Below are positions 53,291 to 62,732 of a stretch of 64,000 bases of DNA, one piece after another (the first letter of the stretch is position 1; each line of letters starts with the position of its first letter). Position numbers and translations under genes: made by a program. Source of the stretch: JANOBD01 sp031411495 (GTDB lineage Bacteria > Planctomycetota > Phycisphaerae > Tepidisphaerales > Tepidisphaeraceae); the NCBI GenBank assembly GCA_031411495.1, contig JANOBD010000148.1, positions 139,195-203,194 of the forward strand, read 5' to 3'. The notes below the pieces were generated by a model. The model searched no databases. It was not told where the DNA came from and saw only the letters and a program-made list of their open reading frames with translations.

Positions 53291-53599
53291 ATGGAACCTC
53301 GCCCAACCAGTGATCTCCAATATGCCGTTCCGTCGCCTTCCTACGGACACAAGGTTCTTGCCGGCGCGGCGATTCTGCTCGCCGGGCTCGGGCTGGTCGT
53401 CTTGGGCGGCTGCTTTCTGATCGGCGTCATGCTGATCACCAGCCACGGATTCAATAACAGCGCCGCGGCACAGCCGCTGTCTTCCGCATCTCTGATCCTG
53501 ATCGCGATCCTGTACGTGCTCGCGTTTGCATCGTTCGGCGGGGCGGTCGCGGTGTTTCTCGTTGCCATGCGTGCACTCCTGTCCGTGATGCGCTCGTAA
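53291..53599 (+). CDS. Small two-helix membrane protein
   Basis: This 102-aa protein has two predicted membrane helices: VLAGAAILLAGLGLVVLGGCFLIG within about 22-46 and LILIAILYVLAFASFGGAVA within about 68-90. A short loop between them carries HGFNNSAAAQ. It starts 76 bases after gnd. Function unknown. Confidence 0.6.
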   Translation: MEPRPTSDLQYAVPSPSYGHKVLAGAAILLAGLGLVVLGGCFLIGVMLITSHGFNNSAAAQPLSSASLILIAILYVLAFASFGGAVAVFLVAMRALLSVMRS

Positions 53600-53692
53600 C
53601 GCCGTGGCGACAGGTCGGCTCTGAGAACACGTATCGGGTCTGCGTCCAGGAGAGACACTCGCCGCGGCGTGGTGGAGAAAGGTCGGGACGAT

Positions 53693-54103
53693 ATGGCCAA
53701 ACAGCAGCGCAATCCGCAGCGACTCACGCCGCGCGACCGCGTCATCGCGATCGTCCAGTCGTTCGACGGCGCATCCGCCACGCCCGTCCTCACCCATCTC
53801 AAGCTCGAAGCGCGAAAGAAGCGGTTCGGCTGGTACATGGACGATCACCACGGCAACGGCCGCATCGAGATCAACTGCAAGGGTCGGAAGGGCCGCTCGC
53901 AGGAGCTCGTGGCCAAGAACCCCGCTGTCTACTTCGTGCCGAGTTATCACGGGAAGCTCGGCAACATCGGCATCTGGCTGGATGTGCCCGGCGTCGACTG
54001 GGACGAGGTGGCAGAAATCCTGCTCGATGCCTATGGAATGGTCTGTCCCGATGTCGTACTGACACGCAAGCGAATCCCAAAGCGAAAGGCCGCGCCGCGA
54101 TGA
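53693..54103 (+). CDS. MmcQ/YjbR-like protein
   Basis: This 136-aa protein is placed in the MmcQ/YjbR (CyaY-like fold) group because of FGWYMDDHHGNGRIEINCKG, then YFVPSYHGKLGNIGIWLDVP and VDWDEVAEILLDAYGMVCPD. These match the family's core, including the final VDWDEV helix. ATG 53693 is preferred to the GTG at 53669. The stop overlaps the next ATG (ATGA), so it heads the operon that carries the peptidase and the arginine-succinyl pathway genes. Its role there is unclear. Confidence 0.72.
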   Translation: MAKQQRNPQRLTPRDRVIAIVQSFDGASATPVLTHLKLEARKKRFGWYMDDHHGNGRIEINCKGRKGRSQELVAKNPAVYFVPSYHGKLGNIGIWLDVPGVDWDEVAEILLDAYGMVCPDVVLTRKRIPKRKAAPR

Positions 54104-55314
54104 ACGATCTGGGCCGACAACTTCAATGGATCGATTCGCGTGGCTCGGACATGCGGATTCAGCTGACCGAACTCTGCAACATCAACTCACACAGCTACAA
54201 CGTGGCGGGTGTGGAGCGCGTGCTGGACCTCGTTCAGGCACGACTGGCGCCGCTGGCGCACGAAGTGAAGCGAATCCCCGTGCCGCCGGCGAAGAGTTAC
54301 GACGACCGTGGGCAAGCCATCGAGTCGCCCCTCGCAACGTGTCTGCTCGCGACGAAGCGCGCAGATGCGAAGGTCCGCATCCTGCTCAACATTCATGCCG
54401 ACACTGTCTATCCGCCAACGTCGCCGTTCCAGTCGGTCGGCGAAATCGGGGCGAACCGGCTCAACGGCCCGGGTGTGATCGATGCGAAGGGCGGCATCAT
54501 CGTACTTCTTACTGCCCTCGAAGCGTTTGAACAGTCACCCCTCGCGGAGCGGATCGGGTGGGAAGTCATCATCAATTCCGATGAGGAGGTCGGCTCGCCG
54601 GGCTCGAGCGCCCTGCTCGACGAAGCGGCGAAGCGGAATCATTACGGGTTGCTCTTCGAACCGGCGCTCGCGAGCGGCGGGCTGGTGTCGCAGCGGAAGG
54701 GCTCAGGCAACTACACGATCGTCGTCCGCGGCCGCGCAGCGCACGCCGGCCGGGATTTCGCCAACGGCCGCAACGCCGTCGTCGCGGCGAGTGAAATCGC
54801 GGTGCGCATTCACGAAGCAAACGCCGGGTTCGACGGCGCGACGATCAACGTGGGAAAGATCACGGGCGGCGGCGCGGCAAACATCGTTCCCGACCTGGCA
54901 ACGCTCATGCTCAACGGACGGGCGAGTGTCCCGGAAGACGTGAAGCGGATCGAAGATGCCATCTTCCATGCCCAGTTGGCGGTGGCGATGCGCGAAGGGT
55001 ATTCCGTCCAGACCTTCGGCAGATTCACCTCGAAGCCGAAAATGCTCGATCCGAAATCGCAGGAACTTCTCGAGCTCATTCTCAGTGCGGGAAAATCGAT
55101 CGGACTCCAGCTCACGCATGGCGCGAGCGGCGGCGCATCGGACGGCAACCGCCTGGCGGCGGCCGGACTGCCGAACATCGACTCGCTCGGCCCCCGCGGC
55201 GGCGAGATGCACAGCGAGCGCGAGTTCGTCGAGATCGACAGTCTGGTGGAGCGCGCGAAACTCTCGTTCGTTGTCCTGGCGCAATTGGCGGAGAATGCAG
55301 AGGGCCACGGATGA
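54100..55314 (+). CDS. M20 (carboxypeptidase G2-like) metallohydrolase, candidate succinylglutamate desuccinylase
   Basis: This 404-aa di-zinc hydrolase has the M20 residues: LLNIHADTVYP (His99, Asp101), NGPGVIDAKGGI (Asp128), INSDEEVGSPGSS (Glu162/Glu163), LLFEPALASGG and a C-terminal MHSEREFVE His. The dimerisation domain (GNYTIVVRGRAAHAG) is typical of carboxypeptidase G2, which removes glutamate from N-acyl-glutamates. The operon downstream encodes AstA, AstD and AstB but no AstE. N-succinylglutamate is exactly an N-acyl-glutamate, so this enzyme may perform the final AST step as a non-homologous replacement. That is inference. Confidence 0.85.
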   Translation: MNDLGRQLQWIDSRGSDMRIQLTELCNINSHSYNVAGVERVLDLVQARLAPLAHEVKRIPVPPAKSYDDRGQAIESPLATCLLATKRADAKVRILLNIHADTVYPPTSPFQSVGEIGANRLNGPGVIDAKGGIIVLLTALEAFEQSPLAERIGWEVIINSDEEVGSPGSSALLDEAAKRNHYGLLFEPALASGGLVSQRKGSGNYTIVVRGRAAHAGRDFANGRNAVVAASEIAVRIHEANAGFDGATINVGKITGGGAANIVPDLATLMLNGRASVPEDVKRIEDAIFHAQLAVAMREGYSVQTFGRFTSKPKMLDPKSQELLELILSAGKSIGLQLTHGASGGASDGNRLAAAGLPNIDSLGPRGGEMHSEREFVEIDSLVERAKLSFVVLAQLAENAEGHG

Positions 55315-55466
55315 ACCCGATGAACACCGAGGTCGGAAAGGACTGAAGGAGTGCTGTCCGCGTTCAACGTCTATCCGCTCTCGAAATGCTTTGGCACTCT
55401 GCGTGCTCGCAGCTCAGTGGTTGGTTCAGAGTCGGCCCGATATGATCAGTCTTGCGGAGAGACAGC

Positions 55467-56513
55467 ATGCTCATCGTTCGACCGGTTGCGCTAGAGGATC
55501 TTGACGCGCTCGAAGCGCTCGCCAGCCAGACCGGCGTCGGCCTCACGACGCTGCCGCCTGATCGCAAGTTCCTCCGCAAGCGCATCAAAAGTTCGCTCGC
55601 CAGCTTCGAGAAAATCGCCGAAGACCCGGATGCGCCAGGAGGCGAGTCGTACCTGTTCGTGATGGAGGACGCGGTCGAGAAGCGGATCGTCGGCGTGTGC
55701 GGACTCGTCTCCAAGACCGGCGGTTACGAACCCTTTTACTCGTATCGCATCGAAACCGAGCATTTCAAGTCCGAGCAGATCCACATCGACAAATCCGTGC
55801 CGATCCTCAAGCTCAACGAAGACCACAACGGGCCGAGCGAGATCGGCTCGCTCTTCCTCCATCCGGACTTTCGCCGCAGCGGCAACGGGCGGTTTCTGCA
55901 GCTCGTGCGGTTTCTCTTCGTTGCAGAGTACCCGCACTTGTTCGAACCCACGATCATCACCGAAATCCGCGGCGTGAGCGACGAGCACGGCAACAGCCCG
56001 TTCTGGGACGCGATCGGCCGACACTTCTTTGGGATCGACTTCAAGCACGCGGACTACCTGAGCGTTGTCAATAAGAAGTTCATCGCCGAGCTGATGCCCG
56101 ACCACCCGATTTACATCACGATGCTGCCCGACGCCGCGCGCGCCGTGATCGGCAAGCCGCACGAGCAGTCGAAGTCGGCGGTGGCGAACCTGGAGGCGGA
56201 GGGGTTCACGCGGACGAACGATGTAGACATCTTCGACGCCGGCCCATGTCTTGCGTGCAAGCGCGATGAGATTCGAACCGTTCGCGAAAGTCGCCGCGCG
56301 GTGGTCGGCGGGACACTTGATTCGCCGGTCCCCGGCGAACTGTTCATGATCTGCTCGACGCAGCCGGGGTTCCACGCGTGCGTGAGCGGGCTTGTCGCCG
56401 ACTCGCCGGACAGAATCCGGCTGCCGAAGGACGTGCTTGACGCAATGAGTATTCAGATCGGCCAGAGCGTGCGCTACGCAGCGCTGCATAGCAGCCAGCC
56501 GAAGGGGGAGTGA
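55467..56513 (+). CDS. astA: Arginine N-succinyltransferase
   Basis: This 348-aa enzyme transfers succinyl from succinyl-CoA to the alpha-amino group of arginine, the first step of the AST pathway. It starts at ATG 55467 with GGAGAG upstream. Conserved segments are MLIVRPVALEDLDALEALAS, GVGLTTLPPDRKFLRKRI, then PSEIGSLFLHPDFRRSGNGR and HFFGIDFKHADYLSVVNKKF with IAELMPDHPIYI. It has an acyl-CoA N-acyltransferase (GNAT-like) fold. It precedes astD by one base. Confidence 0.94.
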   Translation: MLIVRPVALEDLDALEALASQTGVGLTTLPPDRKFLRKRIKSSLASFEKIAEDPDAPGGESYLFVMEDAVEKRIVGVCGLVSKTGGYEPFYSYRIETEHFKSEQIHIDKSVPILKLNEDHNGPSEIGSLFLHPDFRRSGNGRFLQLVRFLFVAEYPHLFEPTIITEIRGVSDEHGNSPFWDAIGRHFFGIDFKHADYLSVVNKKFIAELMPDHPIYITMLPDAARAVIGKPHEQSKSAVANLEAEGFTRTNDVDIFDAGPCLACKRDEIRTVRESRRAVVGGTLDSPVPGELFMICSTQPGFHACVSGLVADSPDRIRLPKDVLDAMSIQIGQSVRYAALHSSQPKGE

Positions 56514-56514
56514 C

Positions 56515-57984
56515 GTGGCATCACACCTGATCGATGGCCAATGGGTTGATGGCGCTGGCGAGGAAATGCTCGCGCAAAGCCCGACGGACGGCGCGATCGC
56601 GTGGAGAGGCCGTTCGGTGACACGCACCCAGATCGACTGCGCGATTGCAGCCGCACGTTCGTCATTGCGCGAATGGTCGACTATCGGGCTTGCCGCCCGC
56701 GCAAACATTCTCCGCTCCTTTGCCGAGCGGCTGAAGTCCAGTCGCGAAGCGCTGACCAGCGCCATCGCGATCAGCACCGGCAAACCCCGGTGGGAGTCTG
56801 CGACTGAAGTCGACGCGATGGTGAACAAGGTCGGCATCTCGATCGATATCGAAACGAAGCGAAACGCAGCAAGCGCATCCGAATCCGCCGGCATCCGATC
56901 GGCGACGCGGTTCAAGCCGCACGGCGTGTGCGTGGTCCTCGGGCCGTTCAACTTCCCCGGCCATCTGCCCAACGGCCACATCGTGCCGGCGCTCCTGGCC
57001 GGCAACGCGATCCTCTACAAGCCGAGCGATCTTACGCCGCTGGTTGCAGAGCTCTACACGAAGCTGCTCGCCGAATCGGGCGTGCCGCGCGGCGCGTTCA
57101 ATCTGCTGCAGGGAGACGGCTCGGTCGGGAGGCAACTGTGCGACCATCCGGATGTCGATGGCATCTTCTTTACCGGCTCGCATCGTGTCGGCATCGAGAT
57201 AGCCCGCGCCAACGTCGAGCGCACCGGCCGAATTCTCGCGCTGGAAATGGGCGGTAACAGTCCGCTGGTCGTTCATCGCGTGGCCGACATTGCTGGCGCA
57301 GCGTATGCGATCGTCCAAAGCGCGTTCATCACGGCGGGACAGCGCTGCAGTTGTGCGCGGCGACTGATCGTCCTCGAGTCCGAATCGAAGTTAGTGCTCG
57401 ACGCGCTCTCAAAGATGACCCGGTCGATTCGTGTGGGGGCGTACACCGATTCGCCCGAGCCGTTCATCGGCCCGGTGATCACGGCCGGCGCCGCGGTGCG
57501 GGCGCTGCAGTCCCAGTCGGAGTTCCAGACGCGGGGCGGCCAAGTGATCCTGGAAATGACGCCGTGTTCGCCGCGTGAGAACTTCCTCCGGCCGGGCATC
57601 ATCGACATGACGGAAACGGATCGAGGCTGGCGATATTCGTGCGACGAAGTATTCGCACCGTTGCTCCAGGTGATTCGCGTGGGATCGTTCGAGGATGCGA
57701 TCGCCGAGGCAAACAACACACGGTTCGGCCTGGCCGCGGGGTTGCTGAGCGATGATCGATCGCTGTGGGACCATTTCTTTCGAGAGATCCGCGCCGGCGT
57801 CGTCAACTGGAATCGCCCGACCACCGGGGCGAGCAGCGCGCTTCCCTTCGGCGGAATAGGCGACAGCGGAAACCATCGACCCGGCGCCGCGGCCGCCGCC
57901 GAGTACTGCTCCTATCCCGTGGCGGTCACGGAGAGCGATCGCGTCGCGCTTCCTGCGAACCTGTTGCCAGGAATCGACCTGTAG
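56515..57984 (+). CDS. astD: N-succinylglutamate-5-semialdehyde dehydrogenase
   Basis: This 489-aa NAD-dependent aldehyde dehydrogenase starts at GTG 56515 with GGGGGAG upstream. It has GPFNFPGHLPNGHIVPALLA, FTGSHRVGIEIA, the catalytic Glu in LALEMGGNSPLVVHR and the nucleophile Cys in ITAGQRCSCARRLIV. Its C-terminal RPTTGASSALPFGGIGDSGN is typical of AstD. It oxidises N-succinylglutamate semialdehyde to N-succinylglutamate, the fourth AST step. The aminotransferase AstC that makes its substrate is not in the operon. Confidence 0.94.
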   Translation: MASHLIDGQWVDGAGEEMLAQSPTDGAIAWRGRSVTRTQIDCAIAAARSSLREWSTIGLAARANILRSFAERLKSSREALTSAIAISTGKPRWESATEVDAMVNKVGISIDIETKRNAASASESAGIRSATRFKPHGVCVVLGPFNFPGHLPNGHIVPALLAGNAILYKPSDLTPLVAELYTKLLAESGVPRGAFNLLQGDGSVGRQLCDHPDVDGIFFTGSHRVGIEIARANVERTGRILALEMGGNSPLVVHRVADIAGAAYAIVQSAFITAGQRCSCARRLIVLESESKLVLDALSKMTRSIRVGAYTDSPEPFIGPVITAGAAVRALQSQSEFQTRGGQVILEMTPCSPRENFLRPGIIDMTETDRGWRYSCDEVFAPLLQVIRVGSFEDAIAEANNTRFGLAAGLLSDDRSLWDHFFREIRAGVVNWNRPTTGASSALPFGGIGDSGNHRPGAAAAAEYCSYPVAVTESDRVALPANLLPGIDL

Positions 57985-57993
57985 AGGAAAGGC

Positions 57994-59313
57994 ATGGACG
58001 AAAGCGAGATCAACTTCGACGGACTTGTCGGCCCGACTCACAATTACGCCGGCCTCAGCGTCGGCAACCTCGCGTCCATGCGAAACGTGAATCAGCCGTC
58101 GAACCCGAAGCTGGCGGCGCTCGAAGGCCTGGAGAAGATGCGCGTGCTGGCTGCGCTGGGCGTGCCGCAGGCGGTATTGCCTCCGCAGGAACGGCCGCAC
58201 CTTCCCACGCTCAGAGCGCTCGGTTATTCCGGCACGGACGCGAAGATTTTCGATCGTGTGGGTAGCGAAAATCCGGTTCTGCTCGCCGGCGTCAGCAGCG
58301 CATCGAGCATGTGGGCCGCCAACGCGGCGACGGTATCGCCGAGCGCGGACACGGCGGATCGCCGGGTCCATTTCACGCCCGCCAACCTCGTGACCCAGTT
58401 CCATCGGTCGATCGAACCACCGACAACGCGGCGTGTCCTCTGCGCGATCTTTTCCGATGAAGCGCATTTCAAGGTGCACGATCCACTTCCCGCGAGCACG
58501 CACTTCGCCGACGAAGGCGCGGCCAACCATACGCGGCTCGTGTGCGATGGTGAATCGATCGAGCTCTTCACCGCAGGCCGGCGCGGATTCGATGCGAGCT
58601 TGAATCGCACCACATTCCCCGCGCGGCAGACGTACGAAGCGTGCGAAGCCGTCATTCGCCGGCATGGCGTGCGCGACGCGCTGATCGTCTCGCAGAATCC
58701 GGTCGCGATCGACGCGGGCGCGTTTCATAACGACGTGGTCGCGGTCGGTCACCGTCACGTGCTGCTCGTCCATGAACTGGCCTGGGAGGATCAGTCTCGA
58801 GTACTTCTGCGCCTGCGCGAGCGGATGCCGAGCCTGAAAGTCATCGAGATCAGCGATGCGGCCTTGCCGCTGTGTGATGCGGTGAGCAGCTACCTGTTCA
58901 ATAGCCAGCTCGTGATGGGCCCAAGCGGTGGACTCCACCTGCTCGCGCCGATGGAATCGCGGGAAAGCGACGCAGCACGAGTGGTGTGCGAGACGCTGCC
59001 GCGCGACATCATCGCGCAGGTCCATCACGTCGACGTGCGCCAAAGTATGAAGAACGGAGGTGGGCCGGCGTGTCTTCGGCTGCGCGTGACGCTCAACGAA
59101 CCGGAACGCCGGGCCATGAACAGCGGAGTGATCTTCGATGAGCGTCTCTACCACCTGCTGAAACAGTGGGTCGAACGACACTATCGAGATCGCCTGACGA
59201 CGACGGATCTGCGTGATCCGAAGTTGCTTGAAGAATCATGTACCGCCTTGGACGAACTGACGGGATTGCTGCGAATTGGAAGTGTGTACGACTTCCAGCG
59301 CGATGCAATCTGA
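57994..59313 (+). CDS. astB: N-succinylarginine dihydrolase
   Basis: This 439-aa enzyme of the amidinotransferase superfamily hydrolyses N-succinylarginine to N-succinylornithine, CO2 and two ammonia, the second AST step. Hallmarks are the N-terminal INFDGLVGPTHNYAGLSVGN, FHNDVVAVGHRHVLLVHE with catalytic His, and MKNGGGPACLRLRVTLNEPE with the catalytic Cys. The ATG follows AGGAAAGGC, 9 bases after astD. It is the last gene of the operon and convergent with the GTPase gene. Confidence 0.95.
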   Translation: MDESEINFDGLVGPTHNYAGLSVGNLASMRNVNQPSNPKLAALEGLEKMRVLAALGVPQAVLPPQERPHLPTLRALGYSGTDAKIFDRVGSENPVLLAGVSSASSMWAANAATVSPSADTADRRVHFTPANLVTQFHRSIEPPTTRRVLCAIFSDEAHFKVHDPLPASTHFADEGAANHTRLVCDGESIELFTAGRRGFDASLNRTTFPARQTYEACEAVIRRHGVRDALIVSQNPVAIDAGAFHNDVVAVGHRHVLLVHELAWEDQSRVLLRLRERMPSLKVIEISDAALPLCDAVSSYLFNSQLVMGPSGGLHLLAPMESRESDAARVVCETLPRDIIAQVHHVDVRQSMKNGGGPACLRLRVTLNEPERRAMNSGVIFDERLYHLLKQWVERHYRDRLTTTDLRDPKLLEESCTALDELTGLLRIGSVYDFQRDAI

Positions 59314-59334
59314 CCGCGATCCGCGCCGATCGAA

Positions 59335-61134
59335 CTACGCCGCCCGCGTCGACTTCGCACACGCATCGATCGCGCCGACGAGCCGCTCAAGCTGCTTCGT
59401 CTGCGAAGACAGTGGCTCGAGCAGCTGGTCGATCCATTGATCGGCTTCGTCCTGGATCGAACTTGCCGAATCTGCTTCGAGTGACGTGTCGATGTTGCGA
59501 AGCAGCCGCTCGCAGCGCTTCCCCGTCAGGTAACGCAGCGTCGCCCACAGCAGCACGAAATAGACGGCGAGGAACCCGACGCTCTGCAGCAGGTACGCGC
59601 TGCCGAGCAGTTTGACGATCTGCCAGATCGCTTCGGCTGAGAGTTTGCTGAACGAGGCACCGGGCTCGAGCACGATCTGCAGGATCGGCTGCACGATCGG
59701 GAACCACAGGACCGCACCGATCGTCATCAGCCACCGCAACGGCGCGGTCGCGCCGCCGTGGCCGTTGCCGGCAGTGTCGACGGCGTACGCCTTGCGCTTC
59801 TCCATCGTGTCGGCGAGCCGAGTCGTGAGTTCTTCGACCGCAAGCTCGCTTTCGCGATCGTTCCAGGGCGCCGACGAGCCGTACGCATCGGCGATCGTCG
59901 GATCGCGCCGACGAATATCGGCGAACGTCGCGCGAAGACTCACTTCCAGCGGCGGCGTGAGGTCGTGCACGATCGCGCGCACGCTCTGCCGCGTGGAGGT
60001 GAGGCCGAGCACGTTGCGGCGAAACACCGACGTGATCGGCGCGAGCAGGACGTCGATCACGTTCACGATCGGCCACCGCGCGATGCGCCGGCGCGAAGCG
60101 CGCTCGATGATGTCCGACTTGAGCGCGGGATCGTCCAGCAAGGCCGGCTCGATCCGGCTTCGGATCGGCGTGAGCAGCTTGTCTTCGGCAAGCTGCCGGG
60201 CGTCGTCGATGGTTCGGTTGGCCCGCGCCAGGCGATCGTCCAGCCGCTGGTCCTCCAGCCACTGCACGAGGGTGAGCTGTCGCCGGCCACGCGCAAGTTC
60301 CAGCGAACGCTGCACGAGCTTCTGGTCGCGATCCTTGTTCAACACGCTTCGCAAGTCCGGCAGGTCGAACTTGTCGGGGTTCGTCGCGCTGATGCACAGA
60401 ACCCTCGGCTTTGCGTCGAGCGAAAGCAGCTTCTGCAGGCGAGATGAATAGTCGTCGGCGATCGTCGTCGCGGCATTGGCGCCTTCGCGCGCTGCGAGCT
60501 GGTCGATCTTGTTCAGGCAGAACACGAAGTTGGCGGGATCGTTCCCTTGCGCCACGAGCGCGAGCAGTTGCTGGGGCCGCTGGTCTGCGTACTTCTCCAC
60601 GCTCTGGATGAAGATCGGGAAGAGCAGGTGCCGCAGCATCGAGCGGGTGAGGTCGATGTGGTCCTGGTATTTGCTGTCGATGTCCGGCAGGTCGACGAGC
60701 ACCTGCAGCCGCAGGGATTCGTGCTCGTGAACCACGAGGCTGAACCGGCCCGCCGCGATGCGGTTCAACAATTCCCGCACCGGCGCTTCGATCGAGCGGT
60801 GGACATACGCGGTGACATCCCGCGTGCCCTCGCCAATGTGAGACGGCGTGCCGAGCTTCGCGCCGGCGATCGCGTTGGCCAGCGAAGACTTGCCGACGTC
60901 TTTCCCGCCGATCAGGCCGATGAGATAAAAGGGCGGCGCTTCCGCGTCTGAATGGAGCGAGAGCGTCGGCGCCGTGCCGGAGAGGAGCGATGGCGGCTGG
61001 GCATTGATCGTCCGGACGACTTCGTGAACGAGTTGCTCCACCGGGTCGGTTTGCCGACTCGTCAGATCGGCGTGCCGATTCTGCGAATCGGCGGGCCGGT
61101 TGATCGAAAGCGAAGAGGTCGGCGTCGCGGGCAT
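59335..61134 (-). CDS. Membrane-anchored dynamin-like GTPase
   Basis: This 599-aa protein starts at ATG 61134 with AGGA upstream; the frame is open to 61617 but has no coding signal there. G1 is GGKDVGKSSLANAI, the switch Thr region GEGTRDVTAY, G3 VDLPDIDSKYQ, G4 NKIDQLA and G5 CISAT. A long helical middle section follows, then two membrane helices (about 470-490, IGAVLWFPIVQPILQIVL, and 520-545, LQSVGFLAVYFVLLWATLR), and a cytoplasmic helical tail. The design resembles bacterial dynamin-like proteins or YcjX-like GTPases acting on membranes. Confidence 0.78.
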   Translation of the reverse strand: MPATPTSSLSINRPADSQNRHADLTSRQTDPVEQLVHEVVRTINAQPPSLLSGTAPTLSLHSDAEAPPFYLIGLIGGKDVGKSSLANAIAGAKLGTPSHIGEGTRDVTAYVHRSIEAPVRELLNRIAAGRFSLVVHEHESLRLQVLVDLPDIDSKYQDHIDLTRSMLRHLLFPIFIQSVEKYADQRPQQLLALVAQGNDPANFVFCLNKIDQLAAREGANAATTIADDYSSRLQKLLSLDAKPRVLCISATNPDKFDLPDLRSVLNKDRDQKLVQRSLELARGRRQLTLVQWLEDQRLDDRLARANRTIDDARQLAEDKLLTPIRSRIEPALLDDPALKSDIIERASRRRIARWPIVNVIDVLLAPITSVFRRNVLGLTSTRQSVRAIVHDLTPPLEVSLRATFADIRRRDPTIADAYGSSAPWNDRESELAVEELTTRLADTMEKRKAYAVDTAGNGHGGATAPLRWLMTIGAVLWFPIVQPILQIVLEPGASFSKLSAEAIWQIVKLLGSAYLLQSVGFLAVYFVLLWATLRYLTGKRCERLLRNIDTSLEADSASSIQDEADQWIDQLLEPLSSQTKQLERLVGAIDACAKSTRAA

Positions 61135-61718
61135 GGTCCTGAGGATACAAGTTTGGCCCTTGGCAGCACAACGCGCGATTCCTCGCCCAACGGCGTACCG
61201 CCCGAACGCGCGCCGACGAATCGCCGCCGAAGCGTCCAGCCGTCGCCGGCGATCGGCGGATCGCGAGAAACCCGCCCGGGGGCATCCGGAAAGTTTTTTG
61301 TTGCGAATGCACGTCAGCATCAACTTTGCGGATCCACATCGTGCGGCGCTCGGGCAATACCCCTTTGCGGCCGCCCGGCTTGCTGCTCGGTTTTCGCGGG
61401 TGGGGCGTCCGCCGGGGGTTTCCAAAACCCTCTCATTCCCTCTCACTCGCTCTCGCTCGGAAATCGCCTGTTTCGCCGTAAGTGTTTTCCCAACGATGGG
61501 TTGAGGGTAACGGCGCCCATTTCGCACGGAATCAGAGCCGCTCATCCGGAGAGACACACTCTCACGGCCGATCGCGTGCGAACCTGACAACCCAAGCGCG
61601 CTCATCGCCTTACCCATCCGCGCTGCGCAAAAGCGCGATTTCGCGCAGCGCGCAGGAGATGACTTTCGATGTCACGTCAGCTCGGAAACGCGTGACAATT
61701 CTTCGCGGGGCAGTCCGG
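61135..61718. other. Long intergenic region between GTPase and integrase, with hairpin copy 2
   Basis: These 584 bases contain the second GCGCTGCGC hairpin (61620-61651) and a pyrimidine-rich tract near 61428-61460. No gene was seen; reading frames through it are extensions of the GTPase frame. Confidence 0.55.
61620..61651. repeat. GCGCTGCGC hairpin element, copy 2
   Basis: GCGCTGCGC (61620-61628) and GCGCAGCGC (61643-61651) pair over 9 bp around AAAAGCGCGATTTC. Arms and the A-rich/GCG/T-rich loop match the element at 15703-15734, 46 kb away. It lies 68 bases past the integrase stop. Confidence 0.7.
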
Positions 61719-62732
61719 CTATTTTGCGAGCCGCTCCAGCGGACTCGTCGCGAGCTTGTCGAGCGGACTCGTCACCGCGATCGCCGGGCGCTGCATGACA
61801 TGCGTGTAGATCATGGTCGTCTCGACGGATTGATGTCCGAGGAGCATTTGAACCTGACGGATATCCCAGCCGCTTTCGAGCAGATGCGTTGCAAAGCTAT
61901 GACGAAAAGCGTGTGCGGTCACCCGTTTCCCGATCCGCGCTGCGCGGGATGCAACGGTGATCGTCCGGCTGATGTGGGCGGGGGTCGTGTGCCAGCGCGT
62001 GCCGCGGCCCGCCCCGTCGTATCGCGCGGTCGCACTCGCGAACACGAACTGCCAGCACCATTCACGCTCGCTGGCGGGCGATTTGTTCGCGACGGATTGC
62101 GGCAACGGGACAAAGCCTGCCGAACGCTGCAGGTCGCGTTCGTGCAGCACCCTTCTTCGTGCGATGTGTTCAGTCAGGTCGGCACGCAGCGAATCCGGAA
62201 GCATCAAGACCCGATCCTTCTTCCCCTTGGCCTGACGGACGTAAAGCTGACAACGATCGAAATCCAGATCGCGGACTCGAAGCGTGCAACATTCCATGAT
62301 CCGCATACCCGTGCCGTAGAGCAGACGGACAATCAACCCCGTCTCCCCATCAGCGGGAATGGCCGCCAGCAATCGGCGGACTTCGTCCACGCTTAGCACG
62401 GTCGGAAGTGTCTTGGGACGGGTGGACCGCAGCCCGCGAATGTCGCCGAGGTGATCGGCACCCAGTTCTTCAGCGAGAACCTGTCCATAGAGAAAAACGA
62501 TCGCGCACAGCGCCTGGTTCTGGCTGGACTCGGAGAGTTTTCGCTCCACGGCCATGTGCGTGAGAAAGGCCGCGACGTCTTCCCCGCGCAGGTTTGCCGG
62601 GGCGACCCAATCGCCGGCAACGTCACGATGAAAGCACAAAAACTGCTCGACCCAGCGGGCGTACTGCTCGCGGGTCGAGTCGGCGAGGTGCGCCCGCCGG
62701 GCGGTCCGGTCTAGCCGTTCCATGAGCCGCAT
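61719..62732 (-). CDS. intI: Integron integrase (IntI-type tyrosine recombinase)
   Basis: This 337-aa recombinase has the same length as IntI1. Catalytic residues are Arg144 (GTGMRIMECC), Lys171 (GKKDRVLML), His274 and Arg277 (HAFRHSFATHLL), His300 (LLGHQSVETTM) and Tyr309 (IYTHV), all three positions or fewer from those of IntI1. Between about 195 and 235 it carries the extra IntI patch that sets integron integrases apart from XerC/D: HERDLQRSAGFVPLPQSVAN, then KSPASEREWCWQFVFAS. It is divergent from two gene cassettes with attC sites. It should recombine attI with folded attC single strands. Two ATGs lie close together at 62732 and 62723. Confidence 0.93.
   Translation of the reverse strand: MRLMERLDRTARRAHLADSTREQYARWVEQFLCFHRDVAGDWVAPANLRGEDVAAFLTHMAVERKLSESSQNQALCAIVFLYGQVLAEELGADHLGDIRGLRSTRPKTLPTVLSVDEVRRLLAAIPADGETGLIVRLLYGTGMRIMECCTLRVRDLDFDRCQLYVRQAKGKKDRVLMLPDSLRADLTEHIARRRVLHERDLQRSAGFVPLPQSVANKSPASEREWCWQFVFASATARYDGAGRGTRWHTTPAHISRTITVASRAARIGKRVTAHAFRHSFATHLLESGWDIRQVQMLLGHQSVETTMIYTHVMQRPAIAVTSPLDKLATSPLERLAK

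Noticed and set aside
57409..59181. A 590-aa minus-strand frame
   Set aside because: It is antisense to astD and astB, whose catalytic residues are intact.
61135..61617. N-terminal extension of the GTPase to 760 aa
   Set aside because: The extra 161 residues are Arg-rich and without structure, and ATG 61134 has a ribosome site and a normal N-terminus.
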